Positions 1-5,815 are shown, numbered from the stretch's first letter. The stretch is 7,186 bases of DNA from an uncultured Alphaproteobacteria bacterium (GCA_937868035.1 CALMLK010000343.1:1-7186), one strand, 5' to 3'. Translations and numbers: made by a program. The notes: a model not told the origin generated them from the letters alone.

Positions 1-1
1 C

Positions 2-262
2 ATCGCGCGCATCGGTCCGGCGCGGGCCGGTTTCACGCACCTAAACGGGACCGACGTCAACCTCGCCGTCATGGCGACGGCCTGCCTTGCCCTGCTTCTG
101 GCGGAAGAGGGCAAGCCCATCGAAACCCTGGACGAAGACGAGTTTTTCGCCATTTCCGCCGCGCTCATCAGCCCGCGCCTTGCGGCCATGGATAGGGCCG
201 TGAAGGCCAATGACGTCTCCGCGCTTGCACACGAGCTTGCAGCGGTGCGGGAACTCTACTGA
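2..262 (+). CDS. 3' end of an unidentified protein-coding gene (left-truncated)
   Basis: An open frame enters from the left edge and runs about 86 codons to a TGA at 260-262. Its codon use resembles that of its neighbours, and the frame stays open upstream of the first internal ATG (71), so the gene begins outside the window. The visible C-terminal part has a small-residue-rich, probably helical stretch (NLAVMATACLALLLAE, about residues 20-35 of the fragment). An acidic loop (ETLDEDEFF) and a charged helical tail ending in RELY follow. I do not recognise the family. The stop lies four bases before the kdgK start, so the two genes are probably co-transcribed and translationally coupled. That suggests a role in sugar-acid metabolism, but this is inference from position only. 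Confidence 0.7.
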   Translation: MARIGPARAGFTHLNGTDVNLAVMATACLALLLAEEGKPIETLDEDEFFAISAALISPRLAAMDRAVKANDVSALAHELAAVRELY

Positions 263-266
263 GCCC

Positions 267-1190
267 ATGCCTCGCTTCCTTGCCATCGGCGAATGCATGG
301 TGGAATTGTCGGATGGCGGACACGGGTTGCTACGGCAGGGATTTGCAGGGGATACATTCAACACAGCGTGGTACGCGCGGCACCTGCTGCCCGCAGCGTG
401 GAGCGTATCGTATCTGACCGCGCTAGGCGATGACCCGATTTCCGGCGAGATGCGCGCCTTCATGCAATCTGCCGGGGTCGACACCGCGCCCATCCGTGTC
501 ATCCCCGGTGCTTCACCGGGACTGTATCTGATCACGGTGAAGGACGGCGAACGCAGCTTCACCTATTGGCGCGACACATCCGCGGCAAAGCGACTGGCGG
601 ATGATATCGCTCATGTAGAACGGCACTGCGCCTCGGCCGACGTTCTTCATTTTTCTGCCATCACGCTCGGCATCCTGCCCCCCGATGCAGCGATCACGCT
701 GATCAGGATTCTGGGTGAAGCCGCGGCACGGGGTGCGCTCGTCTCCTTTGATACAAACTACCGCCCCAAGGTGTGGCGCGGGCGGTCTGACGCCCCGTCC
801 CTCTTTCTGGAGGCGGCGCGCGTCTCGTCCGTGGTCTTGCCCGGCCTCGACGACGAACAAGCGGTTTTCGGTGACTTCTCGTCCGATGCGGTGGCGAAAC
901 GTTACATGGCTTGCGGCGCGCGTGTTGTCGTCGTCAAGAACGGAGCACGCGGCGCGGATGTCTACGATGGTGCGCAGATGGTCCATGTGCCCGCATCGCC
1001 ATCGCGCGCCATCGTTGACACATCTGCCGCAGGCGATAGTTTTGCGGCGGGCTTCCTGACACGCTACGCCCAGCGCGGCGATGCAGTTGATGCCGCACGT
1101 TACGGGGCAGACGTTGCCGCTGATGTCATCAGTCACCGCGGCGCATTGGCCCCATTGTCCAGCGCCGTTTTGGCGGCAGCCAGAATCTAG
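267..1190 (+). CDS. kdgK: 2-keto-3-deoxygluconate kinase (pfkB/ribokinase family)
   Basis: Predicted to phosphorylate 2-keto-3-deoxy-D-gluconate to KDPG with ATP in the cytoplasm, feeding the lower Entner-Doudoroff pathway. The 307-residue length is usual for the family. Visible landmarks are the N-terminal strand with FLAIGECMVEL, the substrate-lid region with GFAGDTFNTAWYARHL near residue 26, and SFDTNYRPKVWR in the middle, typical of KDG kinases. The C-terminal pfkB signature is DTSAAGDSFAAGF, with D251 at its start and the probable catalytic base D257. The 'AAGD' form of the signature, in place of 'GAGD', is common in KdgK-type members. I chose ATG 267 over the upstream in-frame ATG 210 because the family starts just before FLAIGE and the upstream codons lie inside the preceding gene. 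There is no strong Shine-Dalgarno, which fits coupling to the upstream stop four bases away. A related sugar kinase such as 2-keto-3-deoxygalactonate kinase cannot be excluded. Confidence 0.88.
   Translation: MPRFLAIGECMVELSDGGHGLLRQGFAGDTFNTAWYARHLLPAAWSVSYLTALGDDPISGEMRAFMQSAGVDTAPIRVIPGASPGLYLITVKDGERSFTYWRDTSAAKRLADDIAHVERHCASADVLHFSAITLGILPPDAAITLIRILGEAAARGALVSFDTNYRPKVWRGRSDAPSLFLEAARVSSVVLPGLDDEQAVFGDFSSDAVAKRYMACGARVVVVKNGARGADVYDGAQMVHVPASPSRAIVDTSAAGDSFAAGFLTRYAQRGDAVDAARYGADVAADVISHRGALAPLSSAVLAAARI
1187..1190. other. Overlapping convergent stop codons (CTAG)
   Basis: The plus-strand kdgK stop TAG occupies 1188-1190 and the minus-strand dadA stop TAG occupies 1187-1189 (read as CTA on the plus strand). 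The palindrome CTAG, inside TCTAGA, ends both genes, so there is no intergenic space for an ordinary bidirectional terminator. Each transcript must end inside, or run antisense through, the other gene. Confidence 0.9.
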
Positions 1191-2434
1191 AACCGGTCCA
1201 CGCGGAATGGCGCCATGTCCATGTTGGGTGAAACGCCCGACATGATCTCCGATACCAGCCGCCCGGTTGTGGGGCCCCAGGTGAGACCCATGTGGCCATG
1301 ACCGAAACCGTAGACGACGTTGCGCATGGTCTTCGAACGCCCAATTACGGGCAATGAATCGGCGGTGCCGGGGCGGCGGCCCATCCAGCGGGTGGCGCGT
1401 TCATCCGGTGCGCGAAGGTCCGGCAATACGCGCTTGAAAAGATGATATAAATTATCAGCCCGCGCATAGTTCGGTTCAGCTTCAAGTCCGGCGAATTCGT
1501 CCGTGCCGGCAATGCGGAGGCCCATCTCCATGGGGGTCGCCACCCCGGGTGTCCGGGCGTAGGTGAGCGAGCGTGAAATTGAAACGCCGGGATCGGGCAG
1601 GACGATGTGATAGCCGCGCTCGGCTTCCAGCAGCACGTGCTCACCCAGTTGCCGCGCCAGTTGATGGGAATAGGCACCGGCACAGACGACGAGGTTCTGA
1701 ACGGCATGTCGACCGCCGCCTGCGAGCGTGAGCGCGGTCACCGCACCGTCCTTCGTGATGATGCCCTTCACGTCGTCGCCGATCAGTTTTCCCCCATTGG
1801 CCACGACGCGCTTGGCGATGGCCTTGACCACGCCTTCAGGGTTCGTCACGAAATACCAGCCGCCGTGCGAGGCCCCGCGGATAACATTCTTGCCCACGGC
1901 GGGCTCCATCTCGCGAACTTCATCACCGGTGAAGACGTCACACGGGAAGCCCAGCCGCTTTTTGGTTTCGCGTTCTGCCTCTTCGGCGCGGAACTGGGAC
2001 TCGTCGTCAAACAGGCGCAGCGTCTCGCGATAGACCAGCAGGTCTTTCCGCCCGGCGTCCGTCAGCAGCGTTTCGAAATCGGCAATGGTGCGGAGGCCGA
2101 GCGCGGCACGGCTCTGCACGATGCTCTCCACCCTGGCCGGAGTGGCATTGCGCGCTGCTGCCAGGAACCACGGCAAAGCCTTGGGGAGATAGCTCCAGCG
2201 GATGGTGAGCGGCCCCAACGGGTCCATGAGCCAGCCCGGCAGCTTGCGGAAGATGCGGGGGTGCACGGTCGGCATGATCTCGGCAAAAGCGACACCGCCG
2301 GCGTTTCCGAATGAACAACCCTCGCCCGGTCCCACGCGGTCGATGACCGTGACGTCGTGTCCCGCCCTTTGCAGGAAGGCAGCTGTCGATATGCCCACAA
2401 TACCCGCCCCGATGATGGTGGTGTTGGGCTTCAT
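1187..2434 (-). CDS. dadA: D-amino-acid dehydrogenase-type FAD-dependent oxidoreductase
   Basis: Member of the DAO superfamily, of the DadA type that oxidatively deaminates D-amino acids to 2-oxo acids and ammonia and passes electrons to the respiratory chain at the inner membrane. The protein has 415 residues, close to E. coli DadA. The N-terminal Rossmann motif is GAGIVG (G9, G11, G14), followed by D32 at the end of the second strand, the usual site for ribose binding. SFGNAG (41-46) matches the SFANAG motif typical of DadA proteins. The C-terminus carries MGRRPGTADSLPVIG and a glycine-rich GFGHGHMGLTWGPTTG segment that closes the FAD site. ATG 2434 is preferred over an in-frame ATG 39 bases upstream: it puts the Rossmann motif at the correct distance and has AGGAG seven bases before it. 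Substrate specificity cannot be read from sequence. The enzyme could also act on other amines or imino acids. Confidence 0.87.
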   Translation of the reverse strand: MKPNTTIIGAGIVGISTAAFLQRAGHDVTVIDRVGPGEGCSFGNAGGVAFAEIMPTVHPRIFRKLPGWLMDPLGPLTIRWSYLPKALPWFLAAARNATPARVESIVQSRAALGLRTIADFETLLTDAGRKDLLVYRETLRLFDDESQFRAEEAERETKKRLGFPCDVFTGDEVREMEPAVGKNVIRGASHGGWYFVTNPEGVVKAIAKRVVANGGKLIGDDVKGIITKDGAVTALTLAGGGRHAVQNLVVCAGAYSHQLARQLGEHVLLEAERGYHIVLPDPGVSISRSLTYARTPGVATPMEMGLRIAGTDEFAGLEAEPNYARADNLYHLFKRVLPDLRAPDERATRWMGRRPGTADSLPVIGRSKTMRNVVYGFGHGHMGLTWGPTTGRLVSEIMSGVSPNMDMAPFRVDRF

Positions 2435-2441
2435 GGGTAAA

Positions 2442-2446
2442 CTCCT
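2442..2446 (-). promoter_or_regulatory. Shine-Dalgarno of dadA
   Basis: On the minus strand AGGAG lies seven bases before ATG 2434. This supports that start over the in-frame ATG further upstream at 2473. Confidence 0.75.
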
Positions 2447-2488
2447 GGAAATTGAAAGCCGGCACACAAGCATGTGCTGCGCTGCGCG

Positions 2489-2503
2489 TTGTAGCCCTTA
2501 CAA
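2489..2503. promoter_or_regulatory. Candidate operator, dyad TTGTA-N5-TACAA
   Basis: A perfect inverted repeat of 5-bp arms around GCCCT lies near the middle of the divergent region. It contains a T-N11-A (T2490, A2502), the geometry bound by LysR-family regulators, and the TTGT/ACAA arms would also suit a GntR-type dimer. It overlaps the candidate -10 TACAAT. No regulator gene is in the window, so its partner is unknown. The motif is seen directly, while its function is inference. Confidence 0.4.
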
Positions 2504-2612
2504 TACTTGGCTGGCCGCCATCCGCAATGGGCCGATGCGCCGGAGGGGCCGCGTCACATCATCTCCCTGCAACTGGCCTGTTCCTGAAATCTGTGCGACA
2601 TTCGGTTCCGTA

Positions 2613-2634
2613 TCCGCGTGGTGTCCGCGTGGTG
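2613..2634 (+). repeat. Exact 11-bp tandem duplication upstream of flavin reductase
   Basis: The 11-base unit TCCGCGTGGTG occurs twice head to tail without mismatch. It ends one base before the AAAGAGGA ribosome binding site of the flavin reductase gene. It lies in the 5' leader and could arise from, or permit, replication slippage. Confidence 0.85.
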
Positions 2635-2642
2635 AAAGAGGA
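2635..2642 (+). promoter_or_regulatory. Shine-Dalgarno of the flavin reductase gene
   Basis: AAAGAGGA, with GAGG four bases before ATG 2646, sets this start. It argues against the long in-frame upstream extension (to 2202), which would run across the divergent region and into dadA. Confidence 0.7.
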
Positions 2643-2645
2643 ACA

Positions 2646-3191
2646 ATGAACGTAGTGAATCCGACGGGCCCCATGGGCCAGGCCGTGAAATCCGAAGATT
2701 TCGTGCAAGCCATGGGGGCAGCGGCCACCGGCGTTACCGTCGTCACCACGGCTGGCGTTGCGGGACGTTTCGGCCTGACAGTGAGCGCGCTGGCCTCGGT
2801 TTCGGCCGAGCCACCGCTGCTCCTTGTCTGCGTGAACCGCCGCAATCCCTGCGTGGCCGCCATCACGCAGAATGGCCGGTTTGCAGTGAATATCCTGGCG
2901 CAGTCGCAGTCCGAGGTGGCACGCATCTTTTCGGGACGGCCCATACGCGGTGAGGCCTATGATTTTGGGCGGCACGGCTGGGAATTCGGGGCCGCCGGCA
3001 TGCCGGTTCTGCCAGGTGCTGCGGCGCACTTCGAATGCGAGACGGAAACCATTCACGATGCTGGCACCCACCGCATCTTCATTGGCCGGGTCATCGTGGC
3101 GGAACGAGGCAACGAGCCGCCGCTCATCTATTCCAGCCGCAGCTATGGGCGCCTGTTGCCGCTTTCCGGGGAAGACGTCGCGGAGGACTGA
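2646..3191 (+). CDS. Flavin reductase domain protein, RutF/HpaC-like
   Basis: Predicted NAD(P)H:flavin oxidoreductase of the short-chain FMN-binding split-barrel family. Such enzymes deliver reduced FMN or FAD to a partner monooxygenase in the cytoplasm. The 181-residue length is normal. The N-terminal half shows the family pattern: ATGVTVVTT (about 27-35), then GLTVSALASVSAEPPLLLVCVNR (about 43-65), which matches the flavin-binding 'G.T.SA..SVS..PPL.LVC' signature. FAVNIL and FSGR follow, and the C-terminus has PLIYSSRSYGRL, the usual closing strand. ATG 2646 is set by the strong ribosome binding site. It is the first gene of the probable operon with the Rid, DUF1028 and deaminase genes. No monooxygenase that would use its reduced flavin is visible here, so the partner must be elsewhere or absent. 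Resemblance to RutF is by family only. Confidence 0.85.
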   Translation: MNVVNPTGPMGQAVKSEDFVQAMGAAATGVTVVTTAGVAGRFGLTVSALASVSAEPPLLLVCVNRRNPCVAAITQNGRFAVNILAQSQSEVARIFSGRPIRGEAYDFGRHGWEFGAAGMPVLPGAAAHFECETETIHDAGTHRIFIGRVIVAERGNEPPLIYSSRSYGRLLPLSGEDVAED

Positions 3192-3305
3192 ACCATCTCC
3201 CGGTGCTGGCCTTTCCGTCCCGCTTGTGGGCAATATATGGTTTCACCTGAACGAGCGCTGAGCAAGCGCCGACGTTTCCACAACCGAAGACCACCGAGCA
3301 ACAGC
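3192..3305 (+). promoter_or_regulatory. Leader between flavin reductase and Rid genes, with small hairpin
   Basis: This 114-base gap is the largest inside the plus-strand unit. It has an AT-rich patch with TATATG at 3234-3239, and TTTCCG sixteen bases upstream (3212-3217) could be a poor -35. A perfect 5-bp stem follows at 3255-3269 (GCGCT-GAGCA-AGCGC) with no T-run directly after it, so it is not a convincing terminator. The gap may hold an internal promoter or processing site. Evidence is weak. Confidence 0.25.
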
Positions 3306-3722
3306 ATGACAGCCCATACCCGCATCCGCCCCTTCAACACCAAGGACACTTATCCTGAACAAAAGCTCGACAACGACCTGTGCCAAGCGGTTGTGGCGCG
3401 GGGCACCATGGTGTTTGTGCGCGGGCAGATTTCGCAAGACCTCGATACGCGCGAGTCACTGCATGTCGGCGATGCCACGTTGCAGACGCGCAAGGCCATG
3501 GCCAACATCAAGATGCTGATGGAAGAAGCGGGCGGCAGCATTGATCACGTGTGCCGGGTCGTCATCTATCTCACCGACATTCGCTACCGGCAGGATGTGT
3601 ATCGCGAGATGGGCAATTGGCTGAAGGGCGTCTTCCCCTGTTCCACGGGACTCGTCATTAGCGCGCTGGCGCGCCCGGAATGGCTCGTCGAAATAGAAGC
3701 CACGGCCGTCATTCCGGATTGA
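3306..3722 (+). CDS. Rid/YjgF/UK114-family protein lacking the canonical active-site Arg
   Basis: A 138-residue Rid-fold protein, expected to form a cytoplasmic trimer. Recognisable family segments are VFVRGQIS (near residue 38), the helix TRKAMANIKMLMEEAGGSIDHVCRV, the strand VVIYLTDI and the C-terminal VEIEATAV. Canonical RidA (imine deaminase) has PARS, whose Arg (R105 in E. coli) binds the imino-acid carboxylate. Here the matching stretch is P111-C112-S113-T114, so that Arg is missing. The Glu equivalent to E120 is kept (E129). This places it with Rid subgroups whose activity is not imine hydrolysis or is unknown. ATG 3306 is chosen because the upstream ATG 3237 would add a 23-residue basic tail not seen in the family, though its Shine-Dalgarno is weak. 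It sits four bases before the DUF1028 gene, and RutC in the Rut pathway is a Rid protein in a comparable setting. Confidence 0.85.
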   Translation: MTAHTRIRPFNTKDTYPEQKLDNDLCQAVVARGTMVFVRGQISQDLDTRESLHVGDATLQTRKAMANIKMLMEEAGGSIDHVCRVVIYLTDIRYRQDVYREMGNWLKGVFPCSTGLVISALARPEWLVEIEATAVIPD

Positions 3723-3726
3723 TGCC

Positions 3727-4404
3727 ATGACATTTTCCATTGCGGGGCGCTGCGCCAAGACAGGTGCATTCGGTGTTGCCATCACCACCTCATCGATTGC
3801 TGTGGGCGCGCGCTGCCCGCATGCGCGGGCAGGCGTTGGCGCGGTCGCCACGCAGAATGTCACCGATCCCGCCCTGGGGGCCCTGCTGCTTGACAAGATG
3901 GCTGAAGGGTTGAGCGCAAGTGACGCCATTCGTTCGCTTATTGAAGATAGGCCGCACCGGGAATACCGCCAGCTGACGGCCGTGGACCGGCATGGCAACA
4001 GCGCTAGCTTTTCGGGTAAAGAGATCCTTGGCACGCATGGTGTTTCAGAACAGCAAGATTGCGTGGCAGCCGGCAATCTTCTCAAATCTTCCACCCTGCC
4101 TCAGGTGATGACGGCAGCGTTTGCCGCAAGTGTTGGTGAACATCTGGCAGAGCGCCTGTTGCGCGCACTGGAGGCTGGCCTTGCGTCTGGTGGTGAAGAA
4201 GGTCCCGTGCATTCGGCGGCGCTGCTTATCCATCACACCGCGCCATTTCCTCTCGTGTCGCTCCGCGTCGATTGGGATGACCATGATCCCGTCGCGACAT
4301 TGCGGAAGCTGTGGATCGCCTACAAGCCGCAGATGGGTGCCTATTTGCAGAGGGCGATCGATCCCACGCAGGCCCCTCGCTATGGCGTGCCGGGCGATCC
4401 GTGA
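3727..4404 (+). CDS. DUF1028 family protein (Ntn-hydrolase-like)
   Basis: A 225-residue protein of the DUF1028 family, whose biochemical role is not established to my knowledge. The N-terminus is typical: MTFSIAGR, then TGAFGVAI and the conserved block ARAGVGAVATQNVTDP (33-48). YRQLTAVD follows in the middle, then the segment AAGNLL, corresponding to the usual 'QGN.L', and LAERLLRALEAG. Known members have an Ntn-hydrolase-like fold. Here Thr2 becomes the N-terminal residue if the initiator Met is removed, as an Ntn nucleophile would, which is suggestive but unproven. It lies four bases after the Rid stop with no clear Shine-Dalgarno, so translation is probably coupled to the upstream gene. 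The deaminase gene begins ten bases after its stop codon. Confidence is high for the family and low for any reaction. Confidence 0.88.
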   Translation: MTFSIAGRCAKTGAFGVAITTSSIAVGARCPHARAGVGAVATQNVTDPALGALLLDKMAEGLSASDAIRSLIEDRPHREYRQLTAVDRHGNSASFSGKEILGTHGVSEQQDCVAAGNLLKSSTLPQVMTAAFAASVGEHLAERLLRALEAGLASGGEEGPVHSAALLIHHTAPFPLVSLRVDWDDHDPVATLRKLWIAYKPQMGAYLQRAIDPTQAPRYGVPGDP

Positions 4405-4406
4405 GG
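4403..4406 (+). promoter_or_regulatory. Shine-Dalgarno of the deaminase gene, overlapping the upstream stop
   Basis: GAGG shares its first two bases with the DUF1028 stop TGA (4402-4404) and stands seven bases before ATG 4414. Termination and re-initiation therefore happen at nearly the same place, as expected for translational coupling. A nearer ATG at 4409 is out of frame and too close to serve. Confidence 0.6.
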
Positions 4407-4413
4407 CCATGAG

Positions 4414-5766
4414 ATGACAACAACGCTGTTGAAGAACGCGGCCGTGCTGGTGACGATGGATGACGCGCGCCGGGAACTCGCAGGCGGTTCCGTGCTGGTG
4501 AAGGGCAATCGCGTCGTCTCCATCCACGCTTCGCATGAACTACTGCCGCACGCGCAGGAAGTGATTGACTGCAGCGGCCACGTTGTGATGCCGGGGATGA
4601 TCAACACCCACCATCACATGTATCAGTCGCTCACGCGGGCCGTGCCGGCCGCCCAGGATGCCGATCTATTCAACTGGCTGAAGGCCCTCTATCCCATCTG
4701 GGCCCGGCTCACGCCGGAGATGATCCGCGTTTCCACGCAGACTGCCATGGCGGAACTTATGCTCTCCGGCTGCACAACTTCGAGCGATCATCTCTACATT
4801 TACCCCAACGGATGCAAGCTGGATGACTCCATTGCCGCGGCGCAAGAGATCGGCATGCGGTTTCATGCAGCGCGGGGCGCCATGAGCGTGGGCGAGAGCA
4901 ACGGTGGACTTCCGCCCGACAGCGTCGTGGAAGACGAGAGTTTCATCCTGCGCGACATGCAGCGCCTTGCCGAGACGTATCACGATCCATCAGCATGCAG
5001 CATGTGTCGCGTGGTGCTTGCCCCCTGCTCACCATTCTCGGTCTCGACCGGACTCATGCGCGACACGGCGGCCCTGGCGCGGTCACTTGGCGTATCTCTT
5101 CACACGCATCTCGCGGAGAACGACGACGATGTGGCCTACAGCCTCGAGAAGTTCGGCTGCACGCCCGCGCAGTATGCGGAAAATCTGGGCTGGACCGGGC
5201 CCGACACATGGCATGCCCATTGCGTCAAGCTCGATGATGATGGCATCGACCGCTTCGCCCGCAGCGGCACTGGTGTGGCGCATTGCCCGTGCTCCAACAT
5301 GCGGCTTGCATCAGGCATTGCGCCCATCGGCAAGATGCGCAGCGCGGGTATCAATGTTGGCCTCGGCGTTGATGGGTCCGCTTCAAATGACGGCGCCCAC
5401 ATGCTCGGCGAAGCGCGTCAGGCCTTGTTGTTGCAACGGGTGGGTTTTGGCCCGGCCGCGTTGACGGCACGGCAGTCGCTGGAGATGGCGACACGGGGCG
5501 GGGCGGCTGTCCTGAACCGGACGGACATCGGACATCTCGCGCCCGGCATGGCGGCCGACATCGTGGCATTCGACATGCGCGGCATCGAGCATGCGGGAGC
5601 CCTGCATGATCCGGTAGCGGCTCTCCTGTTCGCATCACCCGTGCACGCGGCGCTCAGTCTCATCAACGGCAAGATCGTCGTACGTGAAGGTGTATTGCAA
5701 ACCGTCGATGTGGCGAGCGTGGTGACGCGGCACAACCAATTGGCGCGCACACTGGTCAACGGCTAG
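4414..5766 (+). CDS. 8-oxoguanine deaminase-type amidohydrolase
   Basis: A 450-residue member of the amidohydrolase superfamily (ATZ/TRZ, guanine-deaminase branch). It is predicted to hydrolyse an exocyclic amino group on an N-heterocycle, most likely 8-oxoguanine to urate plus ammonia, in the cytoplasm. Metal and catalytic residues are all visible: H66 and H68 in NTHHH, H232 in HTHLAE with catalytic E235, H269 in WHAHC, and D320 in GVDGSASND. The stretch after the HxH (MYQSLTRAVPAAQDADLFNWL, followed by LYPIW) is characteristic of 8-oxoguanine deaminases and of proteins long annotated as hydroxydechloroatrazine ethylaminohydrolase. The N- and C-terminal beta-sandwich parts are present, including LAPGMAADIVAFD and LINGKIVV. 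Length is normal and no key residue is missing. It ends the probable four-gene operon. Isoxanthopterin or another oxidised purine or pterin could be the true substrate. Confidence 0.85.
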   Translation: MTTTLLKNAAVLVTMDDARRELAGGSVLVKGNRVVSIHASHELLPHAQEVIDCSGHVVMPGMINTHHHMYQSLTRAVPAAQDADLFNWLKALYPIWARLTPEMIRVSTQTAMAELMLSGCTTSSDHLYIYPNGCKLDDSIAAAQEIGMRFHAARGAMSVGESNGGLPPDSVVEDESFILRDMQRLAETYHDPSACSMCRVVLAPCSPFSVSTGLMRDTAALARSLGVSLHTHLAENDDDVAYSLEKFGCTPAQYAENLGWTGPDTWHAHCVKLDDDGIDRFARSGTGVAHCPCSNMRLASGIAPIGKMRSAGINVGLGVDGSASNDGAHMLGEARQALLLQRVGFGPAALTARQSLEMATRGGAAVLNRTDIGHLAPGMAADIVAFDMRGIEHAGALHDPVAALLFASPVHAALSLINGKIVVREGVLQTVDVASVVTRHNQLARTLVNG

Positions 5767-5815
5767 ATTTGGCAATCGCCGGGGCTTCAGCTATCCCCGC
5801 TGCACGGAGATTCAC
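5767..5815 (+). promoter_or_regulatory. Short intergenic region with weak hairpin and pepN Shine-Dalgarno
   Basis: These 49 bases separate the deaminase from pepN. CGGGG (5780-5784) can pair with CCCCG (5795-5799) across a 10-base loop, but no T-run follows, so it is at best a weak transcription stop. GGAGA at 5806-5810, five bases before ATG 5816, is a strong ribosome binding site for pepN. I see no clear promoter, so pepN could be partly read through from the upstream genes or use a promoter inside the deaminase gene. Confidence 0.4.

Larger units (their letters stand above)
2435..2645. promoter_or_regulatory. Divergent intergenic region, dadA / flavin reductase
   Basis: These 211 bases separate two divergent genes and must hold the promoters for both, unless transcription starts inside a gene. 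I see no convincing sigma-70 pair. TACAAT at 2499-2504 is a fair -10 on the plus strand but has only a poor -35 at the right distance. The region also contains GCACA-N6-TGTGC (2462-2477) near the dadA start, the TTGTA-N5-TACAA dyad and an 11-bp tandem duplication. In-frame coding extension into this region from either side seems unlikely given the ribosome binding sites chosen. Confidence 0.65.

Noticed and set aside
513..1136. 207-codon minus-strand open frame opposite kdgK
   Set aside because: It is antisense to conserved kinase motifs, its composition is Arg/Cys-rich and it shows no recognisable domain.
1607..2314. 235-codon open frame on the plus strand opposite dadA
   Set aside because: It lies wholly antisense to a confidently assigned gene, has no family resemblance or ribosome binding site that I can see, and is typical of antisense frames in GC-rich DNA.
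2462..2477. GCACA-N6-TGTGC inverted repeat near the dadA start
   Set aside because: The arms are short and the spacing matches no regulator I can name. A repeat of this size is expected by chance in GC-rich sequence, so it gets no separate feature.
2202..2645. Long N-terminal extension of the flavin reductase frame
   Set aside because: It would overlap dadA and the divergent promoter region. ATG 2646 has a good Shine-Dalgarno and matches the family N-terminus.
2559..3233. 224-codon minus-strand open frame opposite the flavin reductase
   Set aside because: It shadows a well-supported gene and its translation has no recognisable motif.
3237..3305. Upstream in-frame start for the Rid protein
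   Set aside because: It would add 23 basic residues that Rid proteins do not have. ATG 3306 gives a normal length.
3456..4094. 212-codon minus-strand open frame across the Rid and DUF1028 genes
   Set aside because: It crosses the junction of two real genes on the other strand and has a low-complexity, Arg/Ser-rich translation.
5780..5799. GGGG/CCCC hairpin as a rho-independent terminator before pepN
   Set aside because: The stem is only five base pairs with a 10-base loop and no following T-run, so I list it only as a weak element of the intergenic region.
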